Assembly: GCF_019443965.1 (NCBI RefSeq)
Contig: NZ_CP040814.1
Span: 1,798,001 to 1,862,000, forward strand
DNA from: Salinibacterium sp. M195
GTDB taxonomy: Bacteria > Actinomycetota > Actinomycetes > Actinomycetales > Microbacteriaceae
DNA length: 64,000 nucleotides
Direction of reading: 5' to 3'
The position numbers and the translations under genes are program-made. Numbering within the stretch: the first letter of the stretch is position 1; each line of letters opens with the position of its first letter. The notes below the pieces were generated by a model. It worked only from the letters and a program-made list of their open reading frames with translations. It had not been told where the DNA came from and did no database searches. Shown here one piece after another: positions 1 through 8,313 of this stretch.

Positions 1-461
1 CCTTCAGGCATTTCCGGGAAAATATAGCGCCTATATAGGCGCCAAAATACCCCAGAGGTCCACTTGCTTAGTGCAGGATCGTTCCGAGCTACCCGGCGGC
101 CAACGGTGATGTCGACTTCGTCTGTCGCCAGCGCTCGGAAAAAGTCAATGACGAGTTCGGGTGGTTCTTGCATGTCTGCGGCCATCACGGCAATGTAGTC
201 GCCCGTGGCGTGCTTCATGCCTGTCCGGATCGCTGCGAATGAACCGAAGTTCTTGGAGTGCAGGATGAGCTGCGTGGGAAGCTGAAATGTTGGCAGCAAT
301 TGGGTCAAAACTGCATAGGAGTCGTCGGGCGAGGCATCGACAACGAAGACGATTTCGATTTGGCCGTTTATTTCACCGGCTAGGCCTTTAAGCCGTGCCA
401 GCAAATCGGGGAGGCTCCCGGCATTCCCATAGACAGGAACAACAATTGAGAACGTTTTCAT
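1..461 (-). CDS. Family 2 glycosyltransferase, truncated by the window edge
   Basis: The N-terminal 153 or so residues of a GT-A fold glycosyltransferase are visible; the gene runs off the left end. The start ATG lies at 459-461. The opening SIVVPVYGNAGSL segment, an acidic VVDASPDDS segment near residue 42 and an AADMQEPPE segment near residue 94 are typical of the dolichyl-phosphate-mannose synthase/GtrB branch of family GT2, which moves sugars from nucleotide donors to lipid carriers or glycans. It begins only 5 bases after the stop of the sugar aminotransferase upstream, so the two are probably co-transcribed. A role in surface polysaccharide or glycolipid synthesis is inferred from that pairing; donor and acceptor cannot be read. 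Confidence 0.85.
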   Translation of the reverse strand, partial: MKTFSIVVPVYGNAGSLPDLLARLKGLAGEINGQIEIVFVVDASPDDSYAVLTQLLPTFQLPTQLILHSKNFGSFAAIRTGMKHATGDYIAVMAADMQEPPELVIDFFRALATDEVDITVGRRVARNDPALSKWTSGVFWRLYRRYIFPEMPE

Positions 462-466
462 AGCCG

Positions 467-1600
467 TCAAATCAGCGTCCCGATAGCGTTGCAGACGCGA
501 TCGACCTCGCCCTCAGTCAGCTCAGGAAAGCACGGGAGAGAGAAGATTTCAGACGAGGCTAGTTCAGTGACCGGAAGTGACTGACTGACGGGCCTAAAGC
601 CGGGTTGTTTATAGTCCGGGTAAGGAAAATGAATATCTGTTTGCACGCCCTGCCTGACTAGCGCTGCGCGCAGCTCCGTTCGTCGAGAGCTTCGTGCGAC
701 AGCGAGGTGGCCTACGTGGTGCTCACCCACTGCAGGCATAACTTGGAGGGGGCCTCCGGCCGAAGCCTCTGTATAACGGGCAATGATGGCGCGGCGACGT
801 CCGTTCAGTCCATCCAGCTGGGGTATACGGGAACGAAGGAAGGCGGCCTGCAGCTCGTCGAGGCGCGAGTTCATGCCCCCCGGAAGCTCGGCCTGGTACT
901 TTGATGACCATCCGTATTGGCGCAACTGCTTGACGGTGTCCGCATGCTTCTGGTTGTTGGTCAGGACCGCGCCACCATCTCCGATCGCGCCGAGATTTTT
1001 CGTCGGATAAAAGCTTGTTGCTGCTATATCCCCAAATGAACCTGCAACACGTCCATTTCGGCGCGCTCCGATGGCTTGCGCGCAGTCCTCCACGACGCGG
1101 ATGCCTGATGCATGGCACATTTCAACCAGCGTCGTTATGTCCGTCAGATTTCCGTAGAGATGGGTGACAACCAACACTCCGACGTCAGCTGTTAGCGAGG
1201 ATTGAACTGAAGTGGCGCTGAGGCAGAGTGAATCTGAGTCCACGTCGGCATAGCGAACAACGAAGCCGGCCCGCAGTGCCGCTGTGGACGTGTAGCCGCC
1301 GGCGTTGGCCGCAGTCACGACAACGTTACGGCCCTTTGGCATGACGGCCTTGATCGCCAACTCCAGTGCGTCGGTACCGGAAGCTACACCTAGTACGTGG
1401 TCAAGGTTAAGGTAAGCACCCAACTCTTGTTGAAACGCATCATGGTTGGGCCCCATAACGACATGTCCTGAATCCAAGACATTGGCGAGAGCACCGGACA
1501 GCGCAACTCGGTCCCGCGAGATTGCGCGTGAGAGGTCGTTCATGGGGACTACGGGACGGTCGGGAGATTCGATCAAAGCAGGGTCCTCAATGTGGGTCAT
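467..1600 (-). CDS. DegT/DnrJ/EryC1-type sugar aminotransferase
   Basis: A 377-residue PLP-dependent aminotransferase of the DegT/DnrJ/EryC1/StrS family, which converts keto-sugars bound to a nucleotide into amino-sugars for polysaccharide or natural-product synthesis. Family marks are the GVASGTDALELAI cofactor segment near residue 71, the EDCAQAIGA segment with acidic residues 171-172 that contact the pyridine ring, and the Schiff-base lysine K201 in SFYPTKNLGAIGDGG. The length is normal for the family. An internal ATG at codon 20 (MNDLSRAI) is an alternative start. It lies directly upstream of a glycosyltransferase with 5 bases between them. The exact sugar substrate cannot be deduced. Confidence 0.9.
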   Translation of the reverse strand: MTHIEDPALIESPDRPVVPMNDLSRAISRDRVALSGALANVLDSGHVVMGPNHDAFQQELGAYLNLDHVLGVASGTDALELAIKAVMPKGRNVVVTAANAGGYTSTAALRAGFVVRYADVDSDSLCLSATSVQSSLTADVGVLVVTHLYGNLTDITTLVEMCHASGIRVVEDCAQAIGARRNGRVAGSFGDIAATSFYPTKNLGAIGDGGAVLTNNQKHADTVKQLRQYGWSSKYQAELPGGMNSRLDELQAAFLRSRIPQLDGLNGRRRAIIARYTEASAGGPLQVMPAVGEHHVGHLAVARSSRRTELRAALVRQGVQTDIHFPYPDYKQPGFRPVSQSLPVTELASSEIFSLPCFPELTEGEVDRVCNAIGTLI

Positions 1601-2214
1601 TGTGAAGTCTAACCGTGCACCAGTGATCGTCGACGCCGGGTGAGCTTCGGGCTCCGCGAGGTCGGCTCCTCAGAGTTGATGTTTTGCTGAAATAGCCCAT
1701 TGATGGCGTCGTTCGAGCGAGGGATATCTCTGCGGTTCCTCTAATCCGATTGATTCAACCCTGAGAGGTTAGAGGCCGTCAGCAAGTGCGTGTCGAACGA
1801 TGTGGAATGTTCCGGAGCCGTTTGCGTGCACAGAATCTCTCAATACTTGGGAGTGAGTTTCGAGCGTGCTCCCGAGCGGGACTAGGAAAACGTGATTCGG
1901 CCCTAGTGGGCACCAAAACGGTTGACTTCGGCCTGGCCTCAAGTCGAAGTGGTCTGGAAGTTGACGTGGGTGAAATCTCCGCATGAGGCCGGAAGACCGC
2001 GCACGTCCAGTCGGGAACAGAACGGTCGTGCAACCACTAACAAGCCGGCGCCATCATAGATACCGCCTGCTAGCACCACGTGGGCGGTCGATTCTGTTGA
2101 CGCGACGCTGGGAGCTAAACCGTTGCCTTCGACGCTTTAGCGTACTGAATAGGCGAAGCGGAATGCACCGTCCCTGATTTCCTGCCGCTTCATTTCTGGT
2201 GAAGGGATTCGGTT
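1601..2214. other. 614-base stretch with no recognisable gene
   Basis: This gap separates the polysaccharide genes from the IS3 remnant. Short open frames exist on both strands (for example minus strand 1769-1984), but none resembles a known family and they overlap each other. A 7-base inverted repeat (CCTCTAA at 1738-1744, TTAGAGG at 1769-1775) is the only structure I noted. It is most likely decayed DNA beside a mobile element. Confidence 0.5.
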
Positions 2215-2638
2215 ATGCCCAAGAAATACCCGGATGAGGTTCGTGAGCGAGCGGTTCGTATGACGCTTGATCGTGTGAAGGATTACCCGTCGATGTAGGC
2301 CGTGTGCCGCGACCTCGCGCCCAAGCTCAATCTCTGCCCGGAGACGTTGCGGAAGTGGGTCAGGCAGGCGTATTCCGAAGCCGGAGAATGGATCGCGAAG
2401 AGCTCGAGGAGATCAAGCGCCTCAAGCGCGAAAACCGAAATCTGCGGGAAACGAACGAGATCCTCTAGCCAGCGGCGTCTTTCTTCGCGAGGAAGCTCGA
2501 CCCTCGCAGCCGTCCATAGCCGCATTCATCGTTGAGATGAAGGCGAAGGGCCATGGAGTCGAGCTGACGTGTGGCGTCCTGCGTGAGCAACGAGTCTTGC
2601 TCACTCCGCGGTCATATTGTGCATGGAAGTGGGTCTGA
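2215..2638 (+). pseudogene. IS3-family transposase remnant: OrfA and the start of OrfB
   Basis: From ATG 2215 the frame reads MPKKYPDEVRERAVRMTLDR and continues past an in-frame TAG at 2296-2298 into AVCRDLAPKLNLCPETLRKW, the helix-turn-helix of IS3-type OrfA. The frame then shifts: from 2388 it reads MDREELEEIKRLKRENRNLR, the leucine-zipper half, with another TAG at 2466-2468 where the family usually has a lysine codon, then AASFFARKLD. A third segment from about 2520 (FIVEMKAKGHGVE, then CGVLREQ) matches the N-terminus of OrfB and stops at 2636-2638. Two nonsense codons, a frameshift and the missing catalytic domain make this a dead copy. Confidence 0.85.
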
Positions 2639-2667
2639 TGTCGGTTTGGTTGAATCTGCGGGCCATG

Positions 2668-2860
2668 TCCCCAGGGCGACGGCATCCATCGTTATGGTCT
2701 CGAACTTGATCGGTGTCAGTCTCCGTGAGCCGCGTTAGCGTCGGCCCCACATACCGCCATACGTCCCATCGATCCTTGCAGCCCGTGACGCTTCAAAGCC
2801 TGCCGGAATTTCCTAGAACCAAATTGCGAGCCACGATTAGAATGAACGTCGTCTTCTAAG
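2668..2860 (-). pseudogene. IS3-family OrfB C-terminal (DDE) remnant, opposite orientation
   Basis: Read on the minus strand, 2860 to 2716 gives HSNRGSQFGSRKFRQALKRH followed by GLQGSMGRMAVCGADANA and a stop. This is the last catalytic block of an rve/DDE integrase as found in IS3 OrfB (the family norm being HSDRGSQ and GDxxDNA). A separate frame at about 2671-2713 reads TPIKFET, the usual C-terminal end of the same protein, so the 50 or so residues between the two blocks have been deleted. It faces the OrfA/OrfB fragment at 2215-2638, which implies either two insertions or an inversion within one. Confidence 0.75.
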
Positions 2861-2899
2861 GCCGGGCGGCAAAAGTGGGGTGGCGCGATCCCAGAAGTT

Positions 2900-3571
2900 T
2901 CAGCGGAGCTCTGCTGCTAGTCCGTCCAGACTCGTGACACTCGTCGTCGGGGGAAGGAAGTGTTCCGGGTAGGTCGCTCCGGTGCGATTCACCCACACCG
3001 TTGAGAGTCCAGCCATTGCTGCGCCGTGAATGTCCCAAGGATGCACAGCAACAAGATATGCGGTTCCCGTAGTGCCGGTGCGAGTCAGCGCATCTTCATA
3101 AGCGCCCCGTGCGGGCTTCCATGGAGCGTGACCTTCGACCGAGAGCACCCCATCGATCAGATCTGAGACGCCAGCGGCCTCGAACAGTCGTTGAGCGGTA
3201 GCCGTGGGGCCGTTGGAAAGTGTGAAAAGCCGGTGCCCGGCGCCGTGGAGCGCTCGGATGCCTGCCGGCACGTCGTCGTGAACGTGCACCTGGGCGAACG
3301 CGGAGAGCACAGCATCCACTGACTCGTCTAACGAATGCGTCAGAGGGAGGTCGCGAAGGACAGAGTGTGCGTTTGTCGTAGCGATGTCGAGAAAACGAGC
3401 TGTACTCCCCGTGGCAGCGAGCGCAAAACCGTCGCGGAGCACGGTAGCGAACCACATCGTGGCCAAGCCGTGTGGTGCTCCGGCCGCATCAAAAGCGTCG
3501 GAGACAGGCTTCAGGTTGGATAGCGTTTCGTTGACGTCGAAGAAGATCGTGACCGTGGAGTTATTCATCAT
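2900..3571 (-). CDS. HAD-superfamily hydrolase, haloacid dehalogenase type II
   Basis: A 223-residue protein with the four HAD motifs: nucleophile D12 in FFDVNETL, S119-N120 in FTLSNG, K152 in PWKPARGAYEDAL, and D180 in VHPWDIHGAAMAGL. The layout is that of the L-2-haloacid dehalogenase subfamily, a group that includes true dehalogenases and many small-molecule phosphatases. It follows a GntR regulator on the same strand by 74 bases, and that regulator is divergent from the modified-ribose operon. A role as a phosphatase or clean-up enzyme in that pathway is therefore possible but is inference only. A second methionine follows the first directly, so the start could shift by one codon. Confidence 0.85.
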   Translation of the reverse strand: MMNNSTVTIFFDVNETLSNLKPVSDAFDAAGAPHGLATMWFATVLRDGFALAATGSTARFLDIATTNAHSVLRDLPLTHSLDESVDAVLSAFAQVHVHDDVPAGIRALHGAGHRLFTLSNGPTATAQRLFEAAGVSDLIDGVLSVEGHAPWKPARGAYEDALTRTGTTGTAYLVAVHPWDIHGAAMAGLSTVWVNRTGATYPEHFLPPTTSVTSLDGLAAELR

Positions 3572-3645
3572 GTTCCGACTTTCTGGGCTGGCGTGTGCTC
3601 TAGCATGCAGATCTAGTGATCACGAACGACAACTGGATGCGACAG

Positions 3646-4377
3646 CTATTTGGTGCGCTTGAGCTTAAAGGCATAGGAACCTTCGACAAAGTAGCTCCGG
3701 GAGTAACCGAGAAGCAATCCATCTTCCGCATACTGAAGTTGGTCGAGAAGAATGAAAAGAGTGTGTTCCGCGCTGTCAGGGCCCCAGGCGACTTGGCGGG
3801 ACTCGACGGCATGTACCTCGGCATAACCCAGGGCTGCTGGCGTGCCAAGTTCATTCTCGAAGTATGCAAAGACGGATCCCTCGAGTTCACGAGGGTCAAA
3901 GTCCGGCTTGAAGATCGACATCGGTAGGAGGTCGTAGGAGTACACGACCACTTGACCATCGGCAGTGATGCGGCGGCGAAGTTCGAGCACCAGAGTCTCC
4001 AACGGAACAGACATTCTGGCTGCTTCTGCAGCGTTGACTTCGCGCACCACGCGCCGCGCATACTCCATCCCCGGTGTCTTGCCGCTGAGGCGGATCGACT
4101 CAGAAATAGAGCCCATTCGTTCGAGCCCATCCTGAACATAAGGGATTGAGCGCACGTAGGTGCCTAAGCCGTGACGCGTATAGACCAATCCGACGACGTC
4201 GAGTTCTTTGATCGCTGAGCGCACAGTTGCTCGCGAGACAGAAAATTCCTCACAGAGCTGAGCTTCGGTGGGCAGTCGCGAGGCGGGTGGATAGGTGGCA
4301 TCGTCAATTCGCATTCTGAGCGTCGCAACAATTTCCTCCGAGAGCCCGGGGCGAGATTTTTTCGTAACCATAAACAC
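3646..4377 (-). CDS. GntR-family regulator with UTRA ligand domain (HutC type)
   Basis: An N-terminal winged helix (about residues 10-75, with PPASRLPTEAQLCEEFSVSR and ATVRSAIKELDVVGLV) is followed by a UTRA effector domain (about 90-240), the HutC-subfamily arrangement. Such proteins usually repress an adjacent catabolic operon and release DNA on binding a sugar phosphate or similar pathway intermediate. The gene is divergent from the isomerase gene at 4481, and the gap holds a perfect 13-base palindrome at 4394-4406. The longest start is a GTG at 4377; the ATG at 4371 (MVTKK) is an equally good choice. Control of the downstream modified-ribose operon is inferred from position and operator. 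Confidence 0.88.
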   Translation of the reverse strand: MFMVTKKSRPGLSEEIVATLRMRIDDATYPPASRLPTEAQLCEEFSVSRATVRSAIKELDVVGLVYTRHGLGTYVRSIPYVQDGLERMGSISESIRLSGKTPGMEYARRVVREVNAAEAARMSVPLETLVLELRRRITADGQVVVYSYDLLPMSIFKPDFDPRELEGSVFAYFENELGTPAALGYAEVHAVESRQVAWGPDSAEHTLFILLDQLQYAEDGLLLGYSRSYFVEGSYAFKLKRTK

Positions 4378-4378
4378 C

Positions 4379-4407
4379 TTGACATTCTTGTCTGTTGTCT
4401 GACAACC
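4379..4407 (+). promoter_or_regulatory. Divergent control region with GntR-type operator
   Basis: A perfect palindrome GTTGTC-T-GACAAC occupies 4394-4406, resembling the TTGTCnGACAA operators of many GntR regulators. A TTGACA hexamer at 4379-4384 could be the -35 box of a plus-strand promoter, in which case the palindrome fills the spacer and overlaps the -10 position, a repressor arrangement. No convincing -10 hexamer is visible, so the promoter itself is tentative. Confidence 0.6.
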
Positions 4408-4480
4408 TATCGGAACGAGAGAGTTATCAACAGCTTGCGTTAATCATTTCTAGCGCAATTGCAGAGAAAGTCAGTGAAAT

Positions 4481-5536
4481 ATGCGCACAATTGATTGGAC
4501 ACCGGCCGACGCCGGCGGAAACGCTGTCATAGCGCTAATTGATCAGACTCTACTTCCCGGTGAATTGAAAGTCCTCCAAATACACACCGTGGACCAGCTC
4601 ATCGATGCCATCCACCGCTTGGCCGTACGCGGAGCCCCAGCGCTCGGAATCGCTGGCGCAATGGGCGCCGCTCTTGCCTTTCAAAACGGAGATGATCATA
4701 CCGCTCGTGCTGAAGCTCAGCGCCTACGTGACGCTCGTCCAACCGCAGTAAATCTTGCGTGGGGCGTGGATCAAGCCGTCGCGCGATTCGCTGATGGTCT
4801 CGACGCCGTTATCGAAACAGCCCTGCAGATCCGTGACGATGACGTGCTTTCGTCTCATGCGATGGCCAGTCGTGGACTTGAGCTGCTGCAAGAACTTCTG
4901 CCAGACAAGATCGAATCTGGGCTCAACCTCCTCACCATCTGCAACACAGGAGCTCTTGCCGCGGTCGAGCGCGGAACGGCCCTCGCTGTGATCGAAGAGG
5001 TATTCCTCCAAGGACACCTGCGCAACGTCGTCGCGTGTGAAACCCGACCGCTATTTCAAGGCGCACGGCTGACCGCATGGGAGCTAGACAAAATGGGGGC
5101 GCCGCACCAGACGATTGTTGACTCCGCTGCGAATTTCCTCATGGCGCGGGGCGAGATCGACGCGGTTCTCGTCGGTGCGGATCGCATCACGGCGAATGGC
5201 GACGCTGCAAATAAAATCGGCACCTTTTCGTTAGCGCTGGGTGCTCAGTTCGCTGGTATCCCGTTCCTCGTTGTGGCGCCCGAATCGACCATTGACGTGC
5301 ATACCGCTACCGGGAGCTCGATCACGATTGAGGACCGAGGAACTGACGAAGTCGTCGTCATCAACGGGCGGCGGATGTCGCCGGTTGCCACGACTTCAAT
5401 AAACCCTGCCTTCGACGTCACTCCGGCAGAACTGATCACCGCGATCGTCACCGAGAAACGCGTTATCCGCCCATCAGCTGGCCAATTTCCGAGCGACGCG
5501 ATCGTTACCGAACGGCTGGCGACTGCGCGCCCCTAG
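4481..5536 (+). CDS. mtnA: MtnA-type sugar-1-phosphate isomerase (methylthioribose-1-P / 5-deoxyribose-1-P)
   Basis: A 351-residue member of the eIF2B-like aldose-ketose isomerase family. Family marks are RGAPALGIAGAMG (50-62), the catalytic cysteine C154 in TICNTGALA, ETRPLFQGARLTAWEL (187-202), and the catalytic aspartate D234 in VGADRITANGDAANKIGT. MtnA converts 5-methylthioribose-1-phosphate to 5-methylthioribulose-1-phosphate in methionine salvage; close relatives act on 5-deoxyribose-1-phosphate. The usual downstream methionine-salvage genes (mtnB, mtnC, mtnD) are absent here. Instead a sugar importer, an MtnK kinase and class II aldolases follow, which favours the dihydroxyacetone-phosphate-producing route. 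First gene of the operon, behind the GntR-type operator. Confidence 0.9.
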   Translation: MRTIDWTPADAGGNAVIALIDQTLLPGELKVLQIHTVDQLIDAIHRLAVRGAPALGIAGAMGAALAFQNGDDHTARAEAQRLRDARPTAVNLAWGVDQAVARFADGLDAVIETALQIRDDDVLSSHAMASRGLELLQELLPDKIESGLNLLTICNTGALAAVERGTALAVIEEVFLQGHLRNVVACETRPLFQGARLTAWELDKMGAPHQTIVDSAANFLMARGEIDAVLVGADRITANGDAANKIGTFSLALGAQFAGIPFLVVAPESTIDVHTATGSSITIEDRGTDEVVVINGRRMSPVATTSINPAFDVTPAELITAIVTEKRVIRPSAGQFPSDAIVTERLATARP

Positions 5537-5574
5537 ATTTCCACCGCACAACCACTAAGAGAAGAGATCGAACA

Positions 5575-6669
5575 ATGAAGTTCAAAGCACTACCGCTACT
5601 AGCGCTCACAGCGTCGATGATCATCCTGACAGGGTGTACCCAAGGGACCGCTACCGATAGCTCGGACGCGCAAGCTCCCGCAGTTGTCGACAACGAATTC
5701 ACGTTGCCGGATGCCGCACCCGAGGGATTCACCGAGGGCCTCAAAGTCGCGTTGGTTCGCCAATCCGGTGTCGGCGACTACTTCGAGCAGTGGGGGAGCG
5801 GCTTCGATAAGCAGGTTGCTGCCGCCGGCGGAGAAGTTTCGCTATTTGATGCGCGTGGAGATAACGGCCAGCAAGTTACGCAGTTCACCGAAGCGATCAA
5901 CTCAAAGCCCGACGTCATCGTGGTTGACCACGGTCTCGCCGATTCATTGAACCCCAAGATTGATGAAGCTATTGATGCCGGCATCCCAGTAGTTGTTTAC
6001 GACGTGGCGATCTCGAACCAGGATGCTCTCTACCTTTCACAGGACGACGAATCGCTCGCGGCCAAGATTCTCGACCAGATCAAGACGGACAACCCTGATG
6101 GTGGCAAGCTCGCCTACGTGAACGTCTCGGGGATCGCACCTCTTGATACTCGTGACGGTGTCTACAACACCTTCCTCGTTGACAACCCCACCTTCACAGA
6201 AGTTGCGCGCTTCGGAAAGTACAGCGAATCCGCTGCAGCCGACACCGCAACGGAAGGCGCTGCGGCGCTGACATCAGCACCCGACACGACAATCGTTTTC
6301 GCGGCTTACGACGAACTCGCCAAGGGAGCGCTCATCGCACTCCGCCAGAACAACATGCTTGACCAGGTTGGGCTGTACGGAGTCGACATCTCGACTGCCG
6401 ACATCGGACTCATGACTGAAGATGGAAGCCCGTGGAAGGCCACGGCAGCAACTGACCCAACGAACGTCGGGTCCATCGTTGCTCGTGCGGCTATTGCCGC
6501 TGGTTCCGGGGTCGACATGCCATCGAAGATGGTCATTCCCGCGACGCTGATCACGCAGGAGCTCCTGCGCGATCAGAACGTCTCGAACATGGAAGAGTTG
6601 CGCGCAGCTCTTCCCGATTTGAACACGCCGGAATTCCTCGGCGCTTCCTGGATTCCTCAGGCTCAGTAG
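5575..6669 (+). CDS. Sugar ABC importer, substrate-binding lipoprotein (RbsB-like)
   Basis: A 364-residue secreted binding protein. Its signal peptide ends in the lipobox LTGC with the lipidated cysteine at residue 21, followed by a Ser/Asp-rich linker. The mature part (from about residue 50, GLKVALVRQSG) has the type I periplasmic-binding fold of the ribose/galactose group, with INSKPDVIVVDHGLAD and VGLYGVDISTADIGLM segments. It captures a sugar outside the membrane for the ATPase and permease encoded next. It lies 38 bases after the isomerase gene with a purine-rich ribosome site (AAGAGAAGAG) upstream. The operon predicts 5-deoxyribose or 5-methylthioribose as ligand; this cannot be seen in the sequence. 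Confidence 0.9.
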   Translation: MKFKALPLLALTASMIILTGCTQGTATDSSDAQAPAVVDNEFTLPDAAPEGFTEGLKVALVRQSGVGDYFEQWGSGFDKQVAAAGGEVSLFDARGDNGQQVTQFTEAINSKPDVIVVDHGLADSLNPKIDEAIDAGIPVVVYDVAISNQDALYLSQDDESLAAKILDQIKTDNPDGGKLAYVNVSGIAPLDTRDGVYNTFLVDNPTFTEVARFGKYSESAAADTATEGAAALTSAPDTTIVFAAYDELAKGALIALRQNNMLDQVGLYGVDISTADIGLMTEDGSPWKATAATDPTNVGSIVARAAIAAGSGVDMPSKMVIPATLITQELLRDQNVSNMEELRAALPDLNTPEFLGASWIPQAQ

Positions 6670-6753
6670 TGCGCACGGCTGCTGCAACGGACGAGGTTGC
6701 AGCAGCCGTTCACTCGCCAATCTACTTGTTCTGAAAAAGGGGACTCGAGCGGT

Positions 6754-8313
6754 ATGAAACATGCACTGGAACTGACTAACGTCGTTAAGGACTTTGGGCC
6801 GAATCGCGTGTTGCGTGGTGTCGGATTCGCCGTTCGGCACGGCGAGATTTACTCGCTCATGGGCGCCAACGGTGCCGGAAAGTCGACGTTGATCCGAGTG
6901 CTGTCTGGTGCGCATCGCGCGGACTCCGGTCAAGTACTGATGGAGGGTGTCGCTATCGACATCGTTGATCCAATCAGCGCGCAACGGCATGGCATCGGAA
7001 CGGTACAGCAAAACCCCAACGATGGGGTCGTGCTCGACATGACCGTTGCCGAGAACCTCGCGTTGGATACCTTCGTAGACAGCAAGGCCGGAATACTCAC
7101 TAACCGGCGCAGCACAGAAGCTCGCGCCACTGAGATTGCTGGACTACTTGGCCTCGAAGTGACGCCTGATTTCTTGCGAACCCCAGTGAGGGACCTCGGA
7201 GTCTCCGAACGGCAGCTCCTCGTTCTCGCTCGAACGTTGTCTCGGCGGCCGCAAATTCTCGTCTTGGACGAGCCAACCTCTGCACTATCCGGCGAGGAAG
7301 CGGCTCGACTGTTCAACATCATTCGAGATCTTGTTCGTGACGGGATGTCGGTCATATTTGTCACTCACAAACTCAGTGAGATCGCTGAACTCGCTGACCG
7401 CGTTGGTGTATTGCGCGATGGCGAGATGAGGGGCGAATTTTCTCGAGACGATGCCGGCCAGTTCGACTGGTCTCAGGTGCTCACAGAACTCTTTGACAAG
7501 ACTCCCTCAGAACTCACTCACGAAGAGCTTCCCGGTAAAGACGATGTCGTCTCTATTTCTCAAGCGCGTGTCTTCTACGATTCCGTGCCGTTCGATCTGG
7601 TGATCAGGAACGGCGAAGTAACTGCGTTGCTCGGACTCCTCGGCAGCGGAAAGTCAGAGCTGCTTCAATGGCTCTATGGCGCGGGGAAAATTGTTGGCGG
7701 CACTGTTCACCTCAACGGTGAGCCCTTTGTGCCACAGCACCCCGCCGATGCAGTGGCGAGCGGCGTTTATCTTGTTCCGGAATCGCGCCATGAACAGTCG
7801 ATCGTTCCGGAATGGACGATCGACACAGTGATGACGCTTCCATTCGTCCGTCGGTTTTCGCCGTGGGTCGTAATGGATCGCCGCGCGGAACGTTCGGCAG
7901 CAGCACGGTTGATCGAACGCATCGGAATCGTCACGTCAGGGCCCGACCAAGGAATCGAATCGCTGTCGGGTGGCAACCAGCAGAAGGTTGTCATCGCGCG
8001 CTGGCTACTGGGAAACCCCGCATTTCTCCTGTTAGACGAACCATTTCGCGGCGTCGATATCAACGCGCGTCACGAAATCGCTGAAACGATCCGCGAGGTA
8101 ACGGAACGAGCACCGGTCTTGGTCGCCACATCCGACATTGACGAGGCACTAGAAGTTGCGGACCGCATCATTGTGGTCAATAACGGCAGCCTCGTCGCTG
8201 ATTTACGGCTTTCGGAAGCCACGCGCGAACGAATAGTGAGCGCCATGAGTGGCAGTGCCCATCCTGGACGCGGCCAGAAACCTCCAACGCGACAGGATGC
8301 GGCCCTATCGTGA
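6754..8313 (+). CDS. Sugar ABC importer, double ATPase (RbsA-like)
   Basis: Two nucleotide-binding domains in one chain of 519 residues. Domain 1 has Walker A GANGAGKST (37-45), a degenerate signature region LGVSERQLLVLARTL and Walker B ILVLDEPTSALS. Domain 2 has GLLGSGKSE, signature LSGGNQQKVVIARWL and LLLDEPFRGVD. This is the CUT2 (ribose-type) arrangement. The frame is open 19 codons further upstream, but the start at 6754 has a strong AAAGGGGA site about 10 bases ahead, and the preceding residues do not look like the family. It powers uptake with the binding protein before it and the permease after it, whose GTG start overlaps its stop by four bases. Confidence 0.92.
   Translation: MKHALELTNVVKDFGPNRVLRGVGFAVRHGEIYSLMGANGAGKSTLIRVLSGAHRADSGQVLMEGVAIDIVDPISAQRHGIGTVQQNPNDGVVLDMTVAENLALDTFVDSKAGILTNRRSTEARATEIAGLLGLEVTPDFLRTPVRDLGVSERQLLVLARTLSRRPQILVLDEPTSALSGEEAARLFNIIRDLVRDGMSVIFVTHKLSEIAELADRVGVLRDGEMRGEFSRDDAGQFDWSQVLTELFDKTPSELTHEELPGKDDVVSISQARVFYDSVPFDLVIRNGEVTALLGLLGSGKSELLQWLYGAGKIVGGTVHLNGEPFVPQHPADAVASGVYLVPESRHEQSIVPEWTIDTVMTLPFVRRFSPWVVMDRRAERSAAARLIERIGIVTSGPDQGIESLSGGNQQKVVIARWLLGNPAFLLLDEPFRGVDINARHEIAETIREVTERAPVLVATSDIDEALEVADRIIVVNNGSLVADLRLSEATRERIVSAMSGSAHPGRGQKPPTRQDAALS

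Noticed and set aside
1769..2033. Overlapping minus-strand frames of 71 and 84 codons upstream of the IS3 remnant
   Set aside because: They overlap each other, lack ribosome sites and resemble no known protein.
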